From Rhodamnia argentea (Eukaryota; Streptophyta; Magnoliopsida; Myrtales; Myrtaceae), in assembly GCF_020921035.1 (NCBI RefSeq), contig NC_063153.1:12524001-12588000 (forward strand): a stretch of DNA of 64,000 nt, given 5' to 3'. Of the stretch, positions 49,501 through 61,200 are shown in pieces. Position 1 is the stretch's first letter. Every line of letters begins with the position of its first letter. The notes beneath the pieces were generated by a model, which saw nothing but the letters and a program-made list of their open reading frames with translations, was not told the DNA's origin and did not search any database. The translations under genes and the position numbers were made by a program.

Positions 49501-50619
49501 GACATCAAATGATTTAAAAAAAAAAAAAGGGTAGCATACATAATTTTCACTCTTACAGCACATATTATATGTTCTAAAAAACACAAAAAGACATTTAACC
49601 CATGGATAAGCGTGACATCCGCGGACCTATTTAATTCAAAAAATATAGGAAAATAATGTAATAATTTATATACTTGTGGTGAGATTTCAATTAGAACTTT
49701 AGGCAATCGAAAGCGGCAATTCTTGTGACGGAATCTACGCGCAAAGAGTTGATGCGGACTCGATCAGTGTTCACGTCGCTGTCTTATGAGTTGGCGGCTT
49801 TTCCATTTTCATTATTAGGTGCTTGTAATACCCACGAACTTGATGTTAATCGATCTTGATTGATTCGGAAAAAGAATTGGACCAACTTTTCCGATTGGTG
49901 GATGAGAAAGTACCTCATCGGCGACGACATGAAATCGGTCGCTGGTGTTCGTTCGTTCTAACATATAATAAAATTTATCTTCGAAATTTAAAAAACATCT
50001 CAATCGTGGTCGGCAACATGTGATATATTCGGTATGCTATTTGCTTCTTCTTCTTTTTAATCAAGCGCAAAGAAATCCTCATCCGACCTTTACCTCTCTG
50101 AGAAAGCATCTTAATTGCTAACAAGGTGAGATCAATCAACCAATCATGTTTAGTAAAGTCCAAATTGTTCTTACAAGGACTATATTTTAAACCTTAAAGT
50201 TGCCTTGAGATTAGACACTAAAGCTCGGACCCTCATGGAAATAGACATTCCTCGTTGATCAACTGCGGGGATCAATCCTATGGCACGTTTCGAAACCAAT
50301 TAACCCTCAATTTCTCGACTTGTGAGAATTCGAATGCTTATAAAAAGTATGGTACAGGGAAATCGGAGCCCCCCCTCCTTTTAGCATTCGCAGGAAGAAG
50401 TCAAGATAGAGATTCATGCAGCAGACATTGTAGCAAAGAACACTTGAACTGAAGTTTGAATTCGACTCGGGGCAAAACGAAGGGTTTAAACTCTCGCATG
50501 ATCGGCGGAGGTTAGATCGAGTAGCGCCTCTATAGTCTATACTACACAAGACGGCCACCCAACTAGTGGCCCGACGACAGAAGGAGCTTCGGATGCGGCG
50601 AGCGGAGACGGGGAAGCGT
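46576..50619. other. FAB1 promoter side and spacer
   Basis: The first few hundred bases hold the FAB1 leader and promoter. A (GA)n run sits at about 47088-47103. The remainder is AT-rich and without a supported gene; frames such as 46970-47215, 49308-49517 and 50255-50452 have no domain. A short GC-balanced piece at about 48590-48670 shows nothing recognisable. Confidence 0.4.
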
Positions 50620-51246
50620 TCAGCCTCCGAAATCGGTCTTCATCCACTGCCCGTACTTGCACCTCATCCTCTCATCCAACTCTTTGGCTTTGACATCCGC
50701 GATCTTAGCCGCGTTCGCCATCGATTCCTCCTGGACTCTCGCCATCCTCATGCTCCGCTTCTTCTCCACCTCGTCCCGCTCCGCGCCCAGCCCTTCGTAC
50801 TCCCGCACCCAGCGACTGTGCAGGGCGCACGTCAGCACCAGCACCGCCAACTCCATCAGCAGCATCGCCATCAGAACCCCGCACTCCAGCCTCACCAGGA
50901 CCTTAGCCTCTTTCGGGTCTCTCCGCGACCTCAGCAGCGAAAGGCTCGACCTTTCTTTGGCAAACAGCGCCAGGACCCCGAGCGCCAGACCGGACAGCGA
51001 GGCGAGGAGGATCGAGACGTGGGTCACGAAACAGAAGCGGGTGAGCTGGGAGAAGAAGCCGGCAAAAGAGGAGACGAGCGACATGGACGAAATCACGAGG
51101 AAGGCGAGGCCGAGCGAAGTCGGGGGCGTTCTGAGGAGGATCACCGGGGCGAAAGATGCCGCGGAGAGGATGAAGAGAAGGAAGTTGAAGCAAGAGAGCA
51201 GGAGATTCGGGAACGAACAAGAACTTCTCGACTTTGCGGCGGACAT
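50620..51246 (-). CDS. Plant four-helix membrane protein of unknown function (membrane lipoprotein-like)
   Basis: Single-exon gene of 208 residues starting MSAAKSRSSCSFPNLLLSC. Four hydrophobic helices are visible at about 14-38, 43-63, 70-94 and 118-140, giving a tetraspan shape, followed by a soluble C-terminal tail rich in charged residues (MARVQEESMANAAKIADVKA) that could form a coiled coil. A conserved uncharacterised plant family has this layout and N-terminus, often labelled only membrane lipoprotein or tetraspanin-like; I know of no settled function. GC content is high compared with the AT-rich flanks, consistent with a real coding exon. Frames on the opposite strand are shadows. A TATA box lies about 70 bases upstream. 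Confidence 0.85.
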   Translation of the reverse strand: MSAAKSRSSCSFPNLLLSCFNFLLFILSAASFAPVILLRTPPTSLGLAFLVISSMSLVSSFAGFFSQLTRFCFVTHVSILLASLSGLALGVLALFAKERSSLSLLRSRRDPKEAKVLVRLECGVLMAMLLMELAVLVLTCALHSRWVREYEGLGAERDEVEKKRSMRMARVQEESMANAAKIADVKAKELDERMRCKYGQWMKTDFGG

Positions 51247-51314
51247 TTTCTTTTTTCGAATTCGATGGAGCTGGGATTTTTTTCTTGTTCAAATGGAATG
51301 GAGACTTATGAATA

Positions 51315-51322
51315 CATATATA
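51315..51322 (-). promoter_or_regulatory. TATA box of the four-helix membrane protein gene
   Basis: TATATATG on the minus strand, 69-76 bases before the start codon, in a good position for a leader of about 40 bases. Confidence 0.5.
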
Positions 51323-52248
51323 CAGCAAGAGGTGAGAATTCGAACGTTAAGGAAAAGGAAAGTTTAAAAGTTCAACGGCTAGGACGGACACAGGTTGGAG
51401 AGGGGCCCGCTTTATTAATTTCTCTTTGGTTTGTGCGATAATGCCATGGGTGGGAATTGCTCATTTCGCTCCCTCCCATGCTTTTCAAAAGCCAAAAACA
51501 CATATCTGTAACCGACTGGTGAAACAAAAAATCCATGACTGAGAAAACATATTCGAAACCCAAAAATTGTATTGATCATGTAACCGACTGGTGAAACAAA
51601 AAGATCATTTCAAGAAATGCCAGTCGACAACAAAATACCCACGCATGTGAACAAGAATGAATATTAGACTGGAGAATTGTCAAAAAGGTCAAAAATTTAT
51701 TGTAATTATGTCAATTCGATTTTAATTTTTTTTTGCTAATTCAGTCTTAAACTTTTTGTATTTGCACCAATTCAGTCCATTTGACGGGCCGATGCTAATG
51801 TGACTGATTTTCAATAATATTTTAATATTTTTCGAATGGATTGAATTGACACAATGCCAAAGGTTTAGTACTAAGGGTTTGTTTGGTTCAGCATTTGGAA
51901 AGGGCTTTAGGGCTCTAAAGTCCTTTGGTCAAATGCAAATAGCATTTAGTTTATTTTTTGCTCAACTTTGAGGAAATGCAATTGCATTTCCAAAGGCCCT
52001 TAAAGACCTTTAACCCAAAGTAGGTCCGGAAATACTTTGGAAAGTCACATTTTTTGAATGCAACTACAATATTTTTTTTATTTCAATTTTTCCCTCGCTC
52101 AGCTCTCGTAATTCCAAAAATATCCTCAAAATTTGCAAAAATCCAGTGTCTGCATCAATCCCTGCTTCTTTGTGTCACCAACCTTGAATCAAATTCAATC
52201 AAAAGCTACAAGCTTTTGGTGACTTTCGAGAGTTTTGGGAAATTAGCG

Positions 52249-52566
52249 ATGAATTCAGGAGTTAGGCCGGAGGAGTTCAAAAGTGTCAAGAATGAAGTAG
52301 CCTCTGATGAATGCTTCCGCTTCTGGGCATTGTTGGAGGTATCCAAGATCGCTAGGAAAAATTATAGAAAGGAGAAGAAGTTGCAGAGGAAAAAAGCGAA
52401 GAAAAAGAAGAAAGAATCACAAACAGTAGAGGGAAAGAATGCGTTGATGAATGAGGAGTCAATTAGAAGTGCTAGCAAAGCTAATAGAAAGAGTACTGGG
52501 AAGAGTAAATATGACGACGATCCTGAGTGGGAATTGAGGTCAATCAAGGAATCGGGTTACACGTGA
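52249..52566 (+). CDS. Lysine-rich 105-residue ORF inside the Harbinger-like element
   Basis: The frame is open from 52054, but the internal ATG at 52249 gives the likelier start. The protein is acidic to neutral at first (VRPEEFKSVKNEVASDECFR), then has a strongly basic run (KKLQRKKAKKKKK) that could act as a nuclear signal, and ends DDDPEWELRSIKESGYT. No known domain recognised. It sits in the transposon next to a captured UGT fragment, so it may itself be a captured exon. No evidence of expression is visible. Confidence 0.35.
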   Translation: MNSGVRPEEFKSVKNEVASDECFRFWALLEVSKIARKNYRKEKKLQRKKAKKKKKESQTVEGKNALMNEESIRSASKANRKSTGKSKYDDDPEWELRSIKESGYT

Positions 52567-52607
52567 AGGTCGTCGTCGTCGTCGCTGAGAAAGAAACAAC
52601 GTTGTAG

Positions 52608-53075
52608 CAAGAAAGCCTATCGGGAAGAAACAACCGCCGTCTCGTCCTCTTCCCTGTGCCGTTCCCGGGCCACATCAACCCAATGCTCCACCTGGCTCAG
52701 ATCCTCCACAATCGAGGCTTCTCCATCGCCATCTTGCGCACTGACTCGAACGCTACCGATCCGTCCTCGTGCCCCCACTTTGCCTTTCTCTCCATCGTCG
52801 ACGGCCTTGGCCAATCGGAGTCCCCCATGTCGGACGTCGTCCACTTGGTCGAGCTGCTCAATGCCGGGTGCGCTGCTCCCTTCGAGGAACGCTTGAGGCA
52901 AGAAGTGTCATCCCATGACGCGCCGAATGCGTGCCTCATAGTGGATGCCCTGTTCGGGTTCACGGGGGATACGACGGAGAGGGCAAGAGTGCACAGGATG
53001 GTATTGCTGACCGGCGGTGCTGTCTCGCATCACGTTTTCGCCGACAATTGGCCGGAGGCTAGACCTGATTGCTAG
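52608..53075 (+). pseudogene. Truncated UDP-glycosyltransferase N-terminus (UGT76-like), transposon-borne
   Basis: Similarity starts at about 52622 with GRNNRRLVLFPVPFPGHINP, the N-terminal hallmark of family-1 plant glycosyltransferases (His of PGHINP is the catalytic base). It continues through LHLAQILHNRGFSIAILRTD and CLIVDALFG to RMVLLTGGAVSHHVF, then stops at TAG. That covers about 145 of some 460 residues; the UDP-sugar-binding PSPG box is missing, as is the normal start region. The fragment is open but cannot be an active enzyme. GC-rich codons contrast with the surrounding transposon, as expected for captured host sequence. Confidence 0.8.
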
Positions 53076-53400
53076 CAATCAAAGCCGACAGTTGGTCGAC
53101 GCATATAGTTTAAATTTTTTTTTAAAAAAATAGTAAAAGTACTTTACAAATTATATTTTTTACCAAACCACATTTACGTTAAGGTGCTTTTCAATGTGTT
53201 TTTAAAATACACTTTACCAAACATACTTGCATTTAAAAAATCCCATTTAGCTCAAAGATAGTAGCATTTTCCTAAGGACATTTCCCTAAAGCTGAACCAA
53301 ACAGGCCATAAATTGGAAAAAAAAAATATTTAGGATTAAATTAGCACGATTACAATAGATTTAGGACTTTTTTTTTTTTTTGTAATTTCCCATATTAGAC

Positions 53401-54834
53401 CCCACTAAGTTTAAAACTGACCGAAAATTCAGCAGACTCGAAAACGAAACAATTCATTCATTCCTTTCAAGCCCTTTGCAAAAGATGATTTGGTTCATCT
53501 TTCCACGGCTCTCTCAACAAAATTTAGACTCTAGATAACCCTCTTTTCATTCATCTAGGCAAATAACACTCGCCAGAGAAGGTACAAGTGCAAGCAAAAA
53601 TTAGTGTTAGTAACATCAGAACCCCTATGGATTAACACCGACTTGGTGTCCCCGAGTTTCTTTTCGGAACTTGACGAATGACTCAGGGGGCATCACATCG
53701 ATGTTGTTACAGTTCATCCAATGAAACGGGTTCTTGGTCGACTGGACTCGTCTCCATGTCCAGAGGCTCTCGACCCCGCAACAACACGAAAATCGCCAAC
53801 TCGTCTCTCAAAATCGAGAATTTGACAATCATCACAAATCCGACACTTCTTCAGAGATAATGATCTTACATTCCAATAATTTGACGAGACATTGTTTTCT
53901 TCCGTTATGGTTGCCAAAAGACATGTCACATATATATTTGTAAGATCGTGGTCACCTTAAACTCAATGGTTTTAATTAGTGATTAAAGTCTCATCGATGC
54001 TTGACCAAAAAAAAAAAAAACGTCTAATCGGTGATGATCAATGGCTTATTAAATCACTAAAATGACTTTGAATTAAAAATGGATTTAATATGTCTTGTAG
54101 CTTCGAGAAATTTGCAATATTCGAATTACTAGATAATGCTCAAACAATAGCTTGGAGGTAATCAGGAATTTGAATGGAATTTTATTGGATTAGAACAGAT
54201 GGCTTACATTCTTGGAGGCCATGCTTGCTTGACTATTGAAGCTGAATGTAAACTACTAATGGAGATGATTGGAATGCCTAGGGAGTATAAAAGTCTTACA
54301 AAATACGACTAGATCAAAATTAGAAATCCTAATTGATCCGCTTCGAATGATCTATCATCTTCATATCTCCGCATTAAAAATGTGCAATTATAATTTTTGT
54401 GACATCTTGATCGTTGATGATTGTACTCTTTTTCTCAATTCTTCTTGTATCTTTAAATGGGACCATTCCTTTCTAAGTTCGGAATTTCTCCCGCAACAAT
54501 CTCAATCTAATCTGTTTTGATTTGTGCGCTACTTCAGAGACAATTCGTCACACGGTTGACTAATCCTCCTTGACTCAGTCTTCGATTCTTGTGCATGCTT
54601 CAAGTCGATCGATCATCGCCACGTCTTATGTACTTCACTTAAAATTTGCTCATTGAAAACTCGAGATCGATGAACACATTAGGCATTTCATCGTTTACCT
54701 TCGTCATAGACAGGTTAGTCAGATATTCCATCTATTGAGGCTAATGTCCTGGTCTGATCTTGGCCCTTACTTTCTTTCCAGGTGATCCCAAATTTTGGAT
54801 CTGACGTGAATATTATAAATCCATGACGGGACGC
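53401..54834. other. Spacer
   Basis: AT-rich with no domain-bearing frame. The open frames at 53678-53943 and 54269-54520 are short and AT-driven. No repeat ends seen. Confidence 0.4.
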
Positions 54835-55080
54835 GATGTGAATTTCCCCATTGATGATGTACGCAATGACGTCATAGTAACTCTCTTGAGAAGAGACAAG
54901 AATGTCACGCGCTTCTGGGGGAGGACAGTGACATCTTTAAGTCGCTGAATGTCGGGCCAAAAAGGTCTTGCACAAAAGATGTTCCTTGCGTGACACGTGT
55001 ACAACTAAAAGATAAGGTATTTAATGATTTTATCACATAATTCATGCCTGGGTCCCACGGTGCACATAAAAAACGTTCCA
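54835..55080 (+). repeat. Promoter-like repeat, copy 1
   Basis: Reads 'gatgtacgcaatgacgtcat', then 'gacatctttaagtcgctg', 'acaaaagatgttccttgcg' and 'acacgtgtacaa'. The same ordered phrases return at 61235 and in part at 62400. TGACG/ACGTCA and ACGTG cores are bZIP-type sites. Confidence 0.6.
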
Positions 55081-55274
55081 CCTTCATTTTTTTTTTTAGT
55101 ATATGAGCTAATTTAATTGATTAACTTTCCATCTGAAATTTTTTCCTCCCCATTTTCCCAACTTTTCCAAAGATAAGATAAATTCCATATCCAGTCAATT
55201 TTTTTTTCAGAAAAAAAATTGCTATTAAGCTTTTTAGAATACTAACGTCAAGCTAGATGTATATAAAAATTTAA

Positions 55275-56086
55275 GGTTCCCATTTATTTAGCGAAAAATA
55301 ACTTCTAAGAAAAAAAATTTCGGATATTCCGGCATTTGATTCGCAAAAAAAAAAAGGCTAGTTTAGAAAAACACTTTCCATCGGTAGATAAAACTCCTTC
55401 AAAAATGGGAAAAATATTTTCCTCTTTTTAAGAAGAGGAAAATATTTTCCCTTATCTTTACTCTTTCAATTCCTTTATATGCATTTTCTTTTGCATTATT
55501 TTTTATTTTATTTTATTTTTCTTTCCTTCTTTTCTTTTCTCCTTCTTCCTCCTACCTCTGCCCGCAACTCCTTCCTCCTTCCTCTGCCTGCGACTCCTTC
55601 TTTCTTCTTCCTTTGTTGACCGCAAACCTCAGCGATAGCCAACAGTTCAACGATCGGCCATGACGCGGGCCAACGAGCTCAAGTCTCACTATCCCTATGG
55701 AGAGGTTGGATCTCGCCTAGATCCGGGGAGAGCTCGAGATCACCTAAATCTGGGGAGAGCACGAGATTGCTAAGTCCAGCCGAAGCTCACCGACTATAGT
55801 TGCTAGTGACCGGCTGAAACCATAAGGAAAAGATAAAAAGATAAAAATAAATAGTTAAAATTTTGAATTTTGTAGGAAAATAAAAAGAAAAAACAAAAAA
55901 TATATATATTGAAAGGAGTGCATGGAGGAAAATTAAATCCTATTTTACATACCAAATGATGAAAAATATTTTTCGGGTCTTTTCATATTTCAGTCAAATA
56001 TAAAAAAATATAGTCATTTTCCTGAAAATTGACTTCATGATTTTGTTTTTCAGAAACAATTCATTTTTTGCGAAACAAACGGAGCC
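55275..56086. mobile_element. Harbinger-like element, 812 bp, TAA target duplication
   Basis: Left end GGTTCCCATTTATTTAGCG and reversed right end GGCTCCGTTTGTTTCGC pair as diverged inverted repeats, and TAA flanks both ends (55272-55274, 56087-56089). Interior: a pyrimidine-rich tract (55500-55620) and a GC-rich block (55620-55820) with repeated 'tctggggagagc' motifs, no protein. It is a different subfamily from 51875-53308. Confidence 0.65.
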
Positions 56087-56689
56087 TAATATTATAATAG
56101 AAGTTGATAATATGCTCATTTTATGAGATAAAGTTAAATATGTCAATGCATCTCATTTTATGAGGTAAATTATGCTTGGAAGGTGTTTTGAGTTGGCGGC
56201 GAAAATAAAGTGAAGAAAAAAGGGTGAAGATAATGATTTTCTCTATGCTATTCAAAAAATAAGGATCTAACAACGGTAAATAGAAATTATGCACATGTAT
56301 ATTATATACACATCGTTATTGTAAAAGCTTTTTTTACGCAAATGGTATCAGAATGGAAATATAAACATGTTCATGGAATAAAGTTACGTGCAAAAGATTG
56401 AACCGGCTTGCATGAATTAGAAAGTTTTACACCATTATTGTACAAAATAAAAGCCCGTTGAAATGGGATTAAATTACATACACTGTTAGTGTAAAAGTCT
56501 CTTTTACACGAATAGTCTAGAATGGAAACATCAATCTATTTTTCTTTGTCAGATCATAAATTTATTTAAGGTGGTGGCAGAAAGAGAAATTATTAGGTGA
56601 AACAAATTAAAACTATTTCACCGCCGTTTTCGCAGATTGGTCAAGCTTCGTCAACGGCAGCTTCGGAGTCAGGGCGTTACGGCCCTCGC

Positions 56690-57040
56690 AAATATAACTG
56701 CATTGGAGGAACGTGGGTCTGGCATTTAGCAGCACTTTCTCTTCTGGGCGGATCTGTCATTCAACTGCAAGGTCTCTCCTTGTTCGTTCTCTCTCCCTCA
56801 CTCCTATTTTATCTCTAGCCTCCTCAATCGCTCATACAATGCCCGTTAAAGAAAGAAAAAACCCAAAACGATGTGTATATGTTCGTATCGATGGCGGTGT
56901 GATTTCTCTGCAATCTTGTGAAATGCAGCAACATCTTCGGGGCATGCTGTGCCGCCACCGTTTTCATCCCTTCCACAACCACCGAATCTTGGTCCTTCCT
57001 CGGCCTCCTCATGACCACCTACACCGCTTGATAATTCCTC
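56690..57040 (+). pseudogene. AUX1/LAX auxin influx carrier fragment, frameshifted
   Basis: Three frames together recall a conserved stretch of plant AUX1/LAX permeases. One frame gives RNVGLAFSSTF (about 56708-56740), the next LLGGSVIQLQ, and further on SNIFGACCAATVFIP, FHNHRI (shifted) and WSFLGLLMTTYTA before a stop near 57030. These match in order the family's 'GSVIQL', 'IFGACCATTVFIP', 'FHNYRIWSFLGL' and 'MTTYTAW' motifs. At least three 1- or 2-base shifts break the frame, and everything before and after this region of the roughly 480-residue carrier is missing or unrecognisable. Clearly a dead fragment; whether it came by transposon capture is unknown. Confidence 0.65.
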
Positions 57041-57639
57041 CATCGCCTCCCTCCTCACCGTTTTCGGGCTGCTGCAATGCCTTCACCCAGATTTGGCGAG
57101 GGCCGGCCATTAATGAAGCTCCAACTACTGGAGGGACAAAAATGAATAGGAAAATACAAGATTAAAAATAGAAGAAACGAAAGAGAATTGATTTTATGAA
57201 ATTTAAGAGAAATTGCAAAACTCACCTACATCCGCATTCCACCGTGCCATGCAGGACGTCCATCATTGACTAGACCACCATGCCGGTGATTTCCGATCAA
57301 ATTGGCGTAATCGACTACATTGAAAAACAAACAAAAGATTTAGGTTTAAGATCAAACTTATAAAGTTTAAGACCGAATTGACAGTCATATAGGTTTAAGG
57401 CTTTAAGGACAATTTTTCCTAGATTTTCACATTTAATGTATGACAGAGTAGTGGCCGTTTAAAATTAAACCGACATGGATTTCATATGCAACATTTTTAA
57501 AGATATATACTATTCTTATTCTAGACATATTGTTCAAGTAAAAATACATTCTCTTCTAATATAATAAAAAGTCAGGTCAATTAAGTAAAAATATAGTCTA
57601 TGTCGATTCTCTCTCTCTCTCTTATCCTAAAAATTAGGA
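57041..57639. other. Spacer with degraded repeat
   Basis: The segment at about 57230-57420 ('cgattacattgaaaaacaaacaaaagattta') resembles 62210-62360 and is probably a degraded copy of the Mutator-type MITE family. A short (CT)n run lies at about 57606-57620. Confidence 0.35.
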
Positions 57640-57995
57640 TAATGATATGAATAATCCTTGAGCTTTGGCTTAATATGCAATGTAATTCGTGAACTTTAAT
57701 TTGTTAACGTAATCCTTAAACTTCAGCCCAATATGCGATGTCGACCTAAACTTCTAATTTATTCAATGTGGTTCCTAAGACTTTTGGGAACTATATGAAA
57801 AATGTTCATGTTGTCCTTCCGTTAATTCAAGTTAGGAATAATATTGAACAACTTCATGTAATTTATGGACTAGAATTAATATGTACCAAAAATTCAAAGA
57901 TCGTATGGTACATTGGCCAAAATTTATGAATCATATTGAACAAACTAAGGGATATATTACACGTTAAATCAAAATTTAAGAATCATTGGTGTTGT
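57640..57995. mobile_element. Foldback MITE, family shared with 23652-24060
   Basis: Left arm 'taatatgcaatgtaattcgtgaactttaa' and reversed right arm 'ttgatttaacgtgtaatatatcccttag' pair loosely, with 'ttattcaatgtggttcctaa' facing 'ttgttcaatatgattcataa' inside. Same phrase set as at 23652. No coding capacity. Confidence 0.5.
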
Positions 57996-58231
57996 TTTGT
58001 CCAAAATATTTGCACTCTCAACAAAATTTAGCCACTAAATCACCCCTTCTCATTCATCTAAGCCAATCGTACTTACCAAAGAATAAGCGTAGCAACAGAG
58101 ACCAACGGTAATTCAGAAACATCATGAGAGAGACCTCCAGATTGACACGTAGGGGGTCCGTTTGGTAACAATTTTATTTTTGTGGATGTGGATAATTTTT
58201 CAGCATAAATGTTTTTTTTCTAATCGGGAGG

Positions 58232-61200
58232 TGTCGCGACCCGCCTTCGGCCTCCCTCGGAGGGTCTAGCGGGTTTAGAGGTATTGCCATAGATCAATGG
58301 CGTGAACTCTCCCAAGTCCTACCTCGCGTGACATTGGATTTCTTTTTACCGATTAACAAATTAAAATGCTATTAAGAGTCGACACTAGCCTGTTGGGGTC
58401 GGCTAGAAACCAATCGAGACACGGGAGGGTTATCTCGATTCCTACACAACCAGAGCTTCTAGGTTTAGGGACTTATTTATGCTAACTAGATAATTAGCGC
58501 CCTTTCGGTACTTAACCAGTCAATATTTCCTAAGGTGACCACACATTCTGCATATCATTTTAAGCTTATCGGGTATCTAACAAGTACTAGATGATCATGC
58601 ATAATGTTTTCCCGTCATTTCGTGCAATTACCTATTTATCCTTAACCTAACATATAGGGAAAGCGATTAACAGACAATTTTTCAAAAGACAGTGTATGTA
58701 AACACTTCACCGGATAAATATGCCAAATAAAGATCGGGATAAGCACATGCAGACCAAATCTATAATGACAATATTTAAACAAACAACTTCGACGCGAAGG
58801 TCGAATTACAACAATATCAGATAGGACTAGACATCGGTCTTCAATCAACGCCAATTTCAGGCTTGAAAATTCACATTAGGGGTAAAAATGTCATAAAAAT
58901 CATTTCTTAATTTTCTGAAATTTTTCTGATTTTTTTAATTTTTTTTATTTTTCGAATTTTATTTATTTATTTATTATTTTAATTAAAGGGAGCCGGGTCC
59001 GGGTCGGGTTCTCAGACCCGGACCTAGATTAGGTCGCTGGGCTTGATCCGGTTCGGGAGAGAGAACCCGAACCGAGCCCGGTTGCGCAGCAGGGGCCCAG
59101 GCCCATCTCTTCAACACTTCCTTTTTTACAGTCTTGGCCCACTACAAACTCAACTTTTGTTCTTCCTTTTCTTTTTTTCAGGCCAGCCCACTCGAGTCCA
59201 ATCTCTTCTCTTTGGAACAGCCCACCAACATCAGCCTCGCTCTTATTTTCACGCCGGCCCACTTGAGAAGCAACACAAACCAGGCCCAACAGATTTTCTC
59301 TTCTCTTCTCTACCAGCCCACTCGAGCCCAATCCATCTCTCCTTCAGCCTTCAACTCGGGCCCAACTCTAGCTAGGAAAAAAAACAGGCCCAGCTTTCCT
59401 TTTTCCCTCTTCCACGCTAGCCCACTCTTCCAGCCCAAAGCAACTAACGAAAAACGTGGGATGGCCTTAATGCTACTGTTCATTGTCTTCTTCATTGCGT
59501 CTGCAACATGCACCGCGACACCGGCTTCACCTACGGCCGTGACCAAGCCTCGACGCCGCTCGCCCGGGTCGCCTTCCGTTGGCACTCACTTGTCGCACCG
59601 CCGGGATTCGTTTGTTGCACCATTGCCGGATCACGCTTTGCCAGACCTCCTAGACGTCGGTTCTGTTCACTGAGCTCGAGACTGCGACGTCGAGACCCGG
59701 TCGCCATTTCACTGCATCTGGTCAAGCTCCCGCTCGCCTGTCTCTGCAACTCGATCGGTCCCGGCATCAGCTTCTCGAGTCGTCTTCCTCGCGCTGCGAC
59801 ATCTTCTTTTCAGCGGAACCGAGAGCAAATCTTGACGCCACTGGTCTGGGGCGTTGGTACCGACGCCGGCTTCGCCGCCCGTTAGGCTTCCGCGTCAGAC
59901 CCACCCGACCTCCTCTGCTCTACTACAAAATGTTGCTGCGCTCATCGCCAGGCCGCCTCCATTGCGTCGGTCTGCCACTGTTCGGAAATCGCGCGCCCCT
60001 TTGCTTGAGCTGGCATAGCATCTGTTCACGCTCGGGTCGCCTCAACCCGCACTCGAGTCGCCTCCACGCACATTTTTATTGCATTTTCTCTTTCGTTTTT
60101 TTTTTAATGTAAAAATTTCTCCTCTGTTTTCAGGGTCCAGTTTACGTTTCTTCTTCTTTGGCACCTCTTCACTTGCCAATCCCAAGTACCACACGCAGAG
60201 ATTAAGCCACCATTTAAACTTTAAGCTCTCAGTTTGAACAAACAGCTTTTATGGTCACATGGGGAGGGACATGAGACTTCGGCAAACGCAAGTAAAGATA
60301 GATCGAACCACTAAATCGACAAAACGAGCATGTGGCACTAATTAGAACTCTTATTAGCTACATGAACGACTCGCCGGGCCAAAGAAACTGTCGGTCTCGG
60401 CTCGGTGAGCCTTCGAAAATGAGAACCGAGCCAACCAAGGTAAACCGGACAAAAGCCAACCTGAACGGGCTCGATCGCTGTCAAACGGTCGCCGATCAAC
60501 GGTGGGCGGCTACTAGATCGCTTCCCCTTCCTTTTTTTTTTCTTCCGCCTAAGCTTCTCCCTTTTTTTTTTAGCGCTGAACCAGCAACCTGCTCTCCTCT
60601 CCTTCTTTCTGCAGTCCCCGAACCAACCAATGGCCTGCCCTTCTCTCTTTCTTTTATCTTCTTCTTGACTCATTCCCCAAGCTTTCATGCGTGGACGAGA
60701 GTAAAATCCGGCTAATGGGGACGTGGGTTAATTGGAGACCATGTAAAGTACACGGTATATTTAAGAGTGACGTGATGGTGTGCAGGGAGGAGTGGCGTGA
60801 GTGGAGAGCGTGGGTGAAAAGAAAAAGAGTGTAGACTAGTGGACAAAAAGAAGAAAAATGGGCTGAGAAAGAGAGTTGCCCAATTGGGCTGCGCGTGGGT
60901 GGGCTGCACGTGAGAACAAAATAAAGAGCTGTGGGCCTGAGCTTTGTCTGTGGGAAAAGTAGAGAAAACATGGGCCGAGCTTCGCCCGGGCGGGCTGGAG
61001 CCGAATTGGGCCGACCTGATTTTTCTTTTTCTTTTTCTTTTTCTTCCTCTTTTTTTTTTATTTTCTCATTTCTTCTTTTTTTTTCTTTTTTTTTTAAATT
61101 CGCTATATATATATTTATTTTTTTGCTTTTTCTATTTTGCAATAAGACAAAAATATATTAGACATATTCTTATTTAACGAATAATAATAATAATAATAAT

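Larger units (their letters stand above)
51875..53308. mobile_element. Harbinger-like element carrying gene fragments (Pack-type)
   Basis: Left end GGGTTTGTTTGGTTCAGC and reversed right end TGGCCTGTTTGGTTCAGC are near-identical inverted repeats of the PIF/Harbinger kind. TAA flanks both ends (51872-51874 and 53309-53311), the usual 3-bp target duplication. The 1434-bp interior holds a lysine-rich ORF and the 5' part of a UDP-glycosyltransferase gene, and no transposase. Subterminal regions share 'tttccaaaggccctt'-like motifs with 4400-5147. Confidence 0.75.
51670..53391. mobile_element. Mutator-type MITE with 9-bp target duplication, split by a Harbinger-like insertion
   Basis: ATATTAGAC lies immediately outside both ends (51661-51669 and 53392-53400), a perfect 9-bp duplication typical of Mutator-like elements. 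Ends are TGGAGAATTGTCAAAAAGG and, reversed, GGGAAATTACAAAAAAAAA. Subterminal 'tttattgtaattatgtcaat' faces 'atctattgtaatcgtgctaa'. The original element is only about 290 bp; the rest is the insertion at 51875-53308. It is the same family as 22580 and 25085. Confidence 0.75.

Noticed and set aside
50657..51441. Long plus-strand frames (236 and 291 codons) opposite the membrane protein gene
   Set aside because: They mirror a GC-rich coding exon on the other strand, are Arg/Pro/Leu-biased and have no domain.
59043..60715. Several plus-strand frames of 110-180 codons
   Set aside because: They lie inside the probable solo LTR in CT- and GCCCA-rich sequence and resemble no protein; composition explains them.
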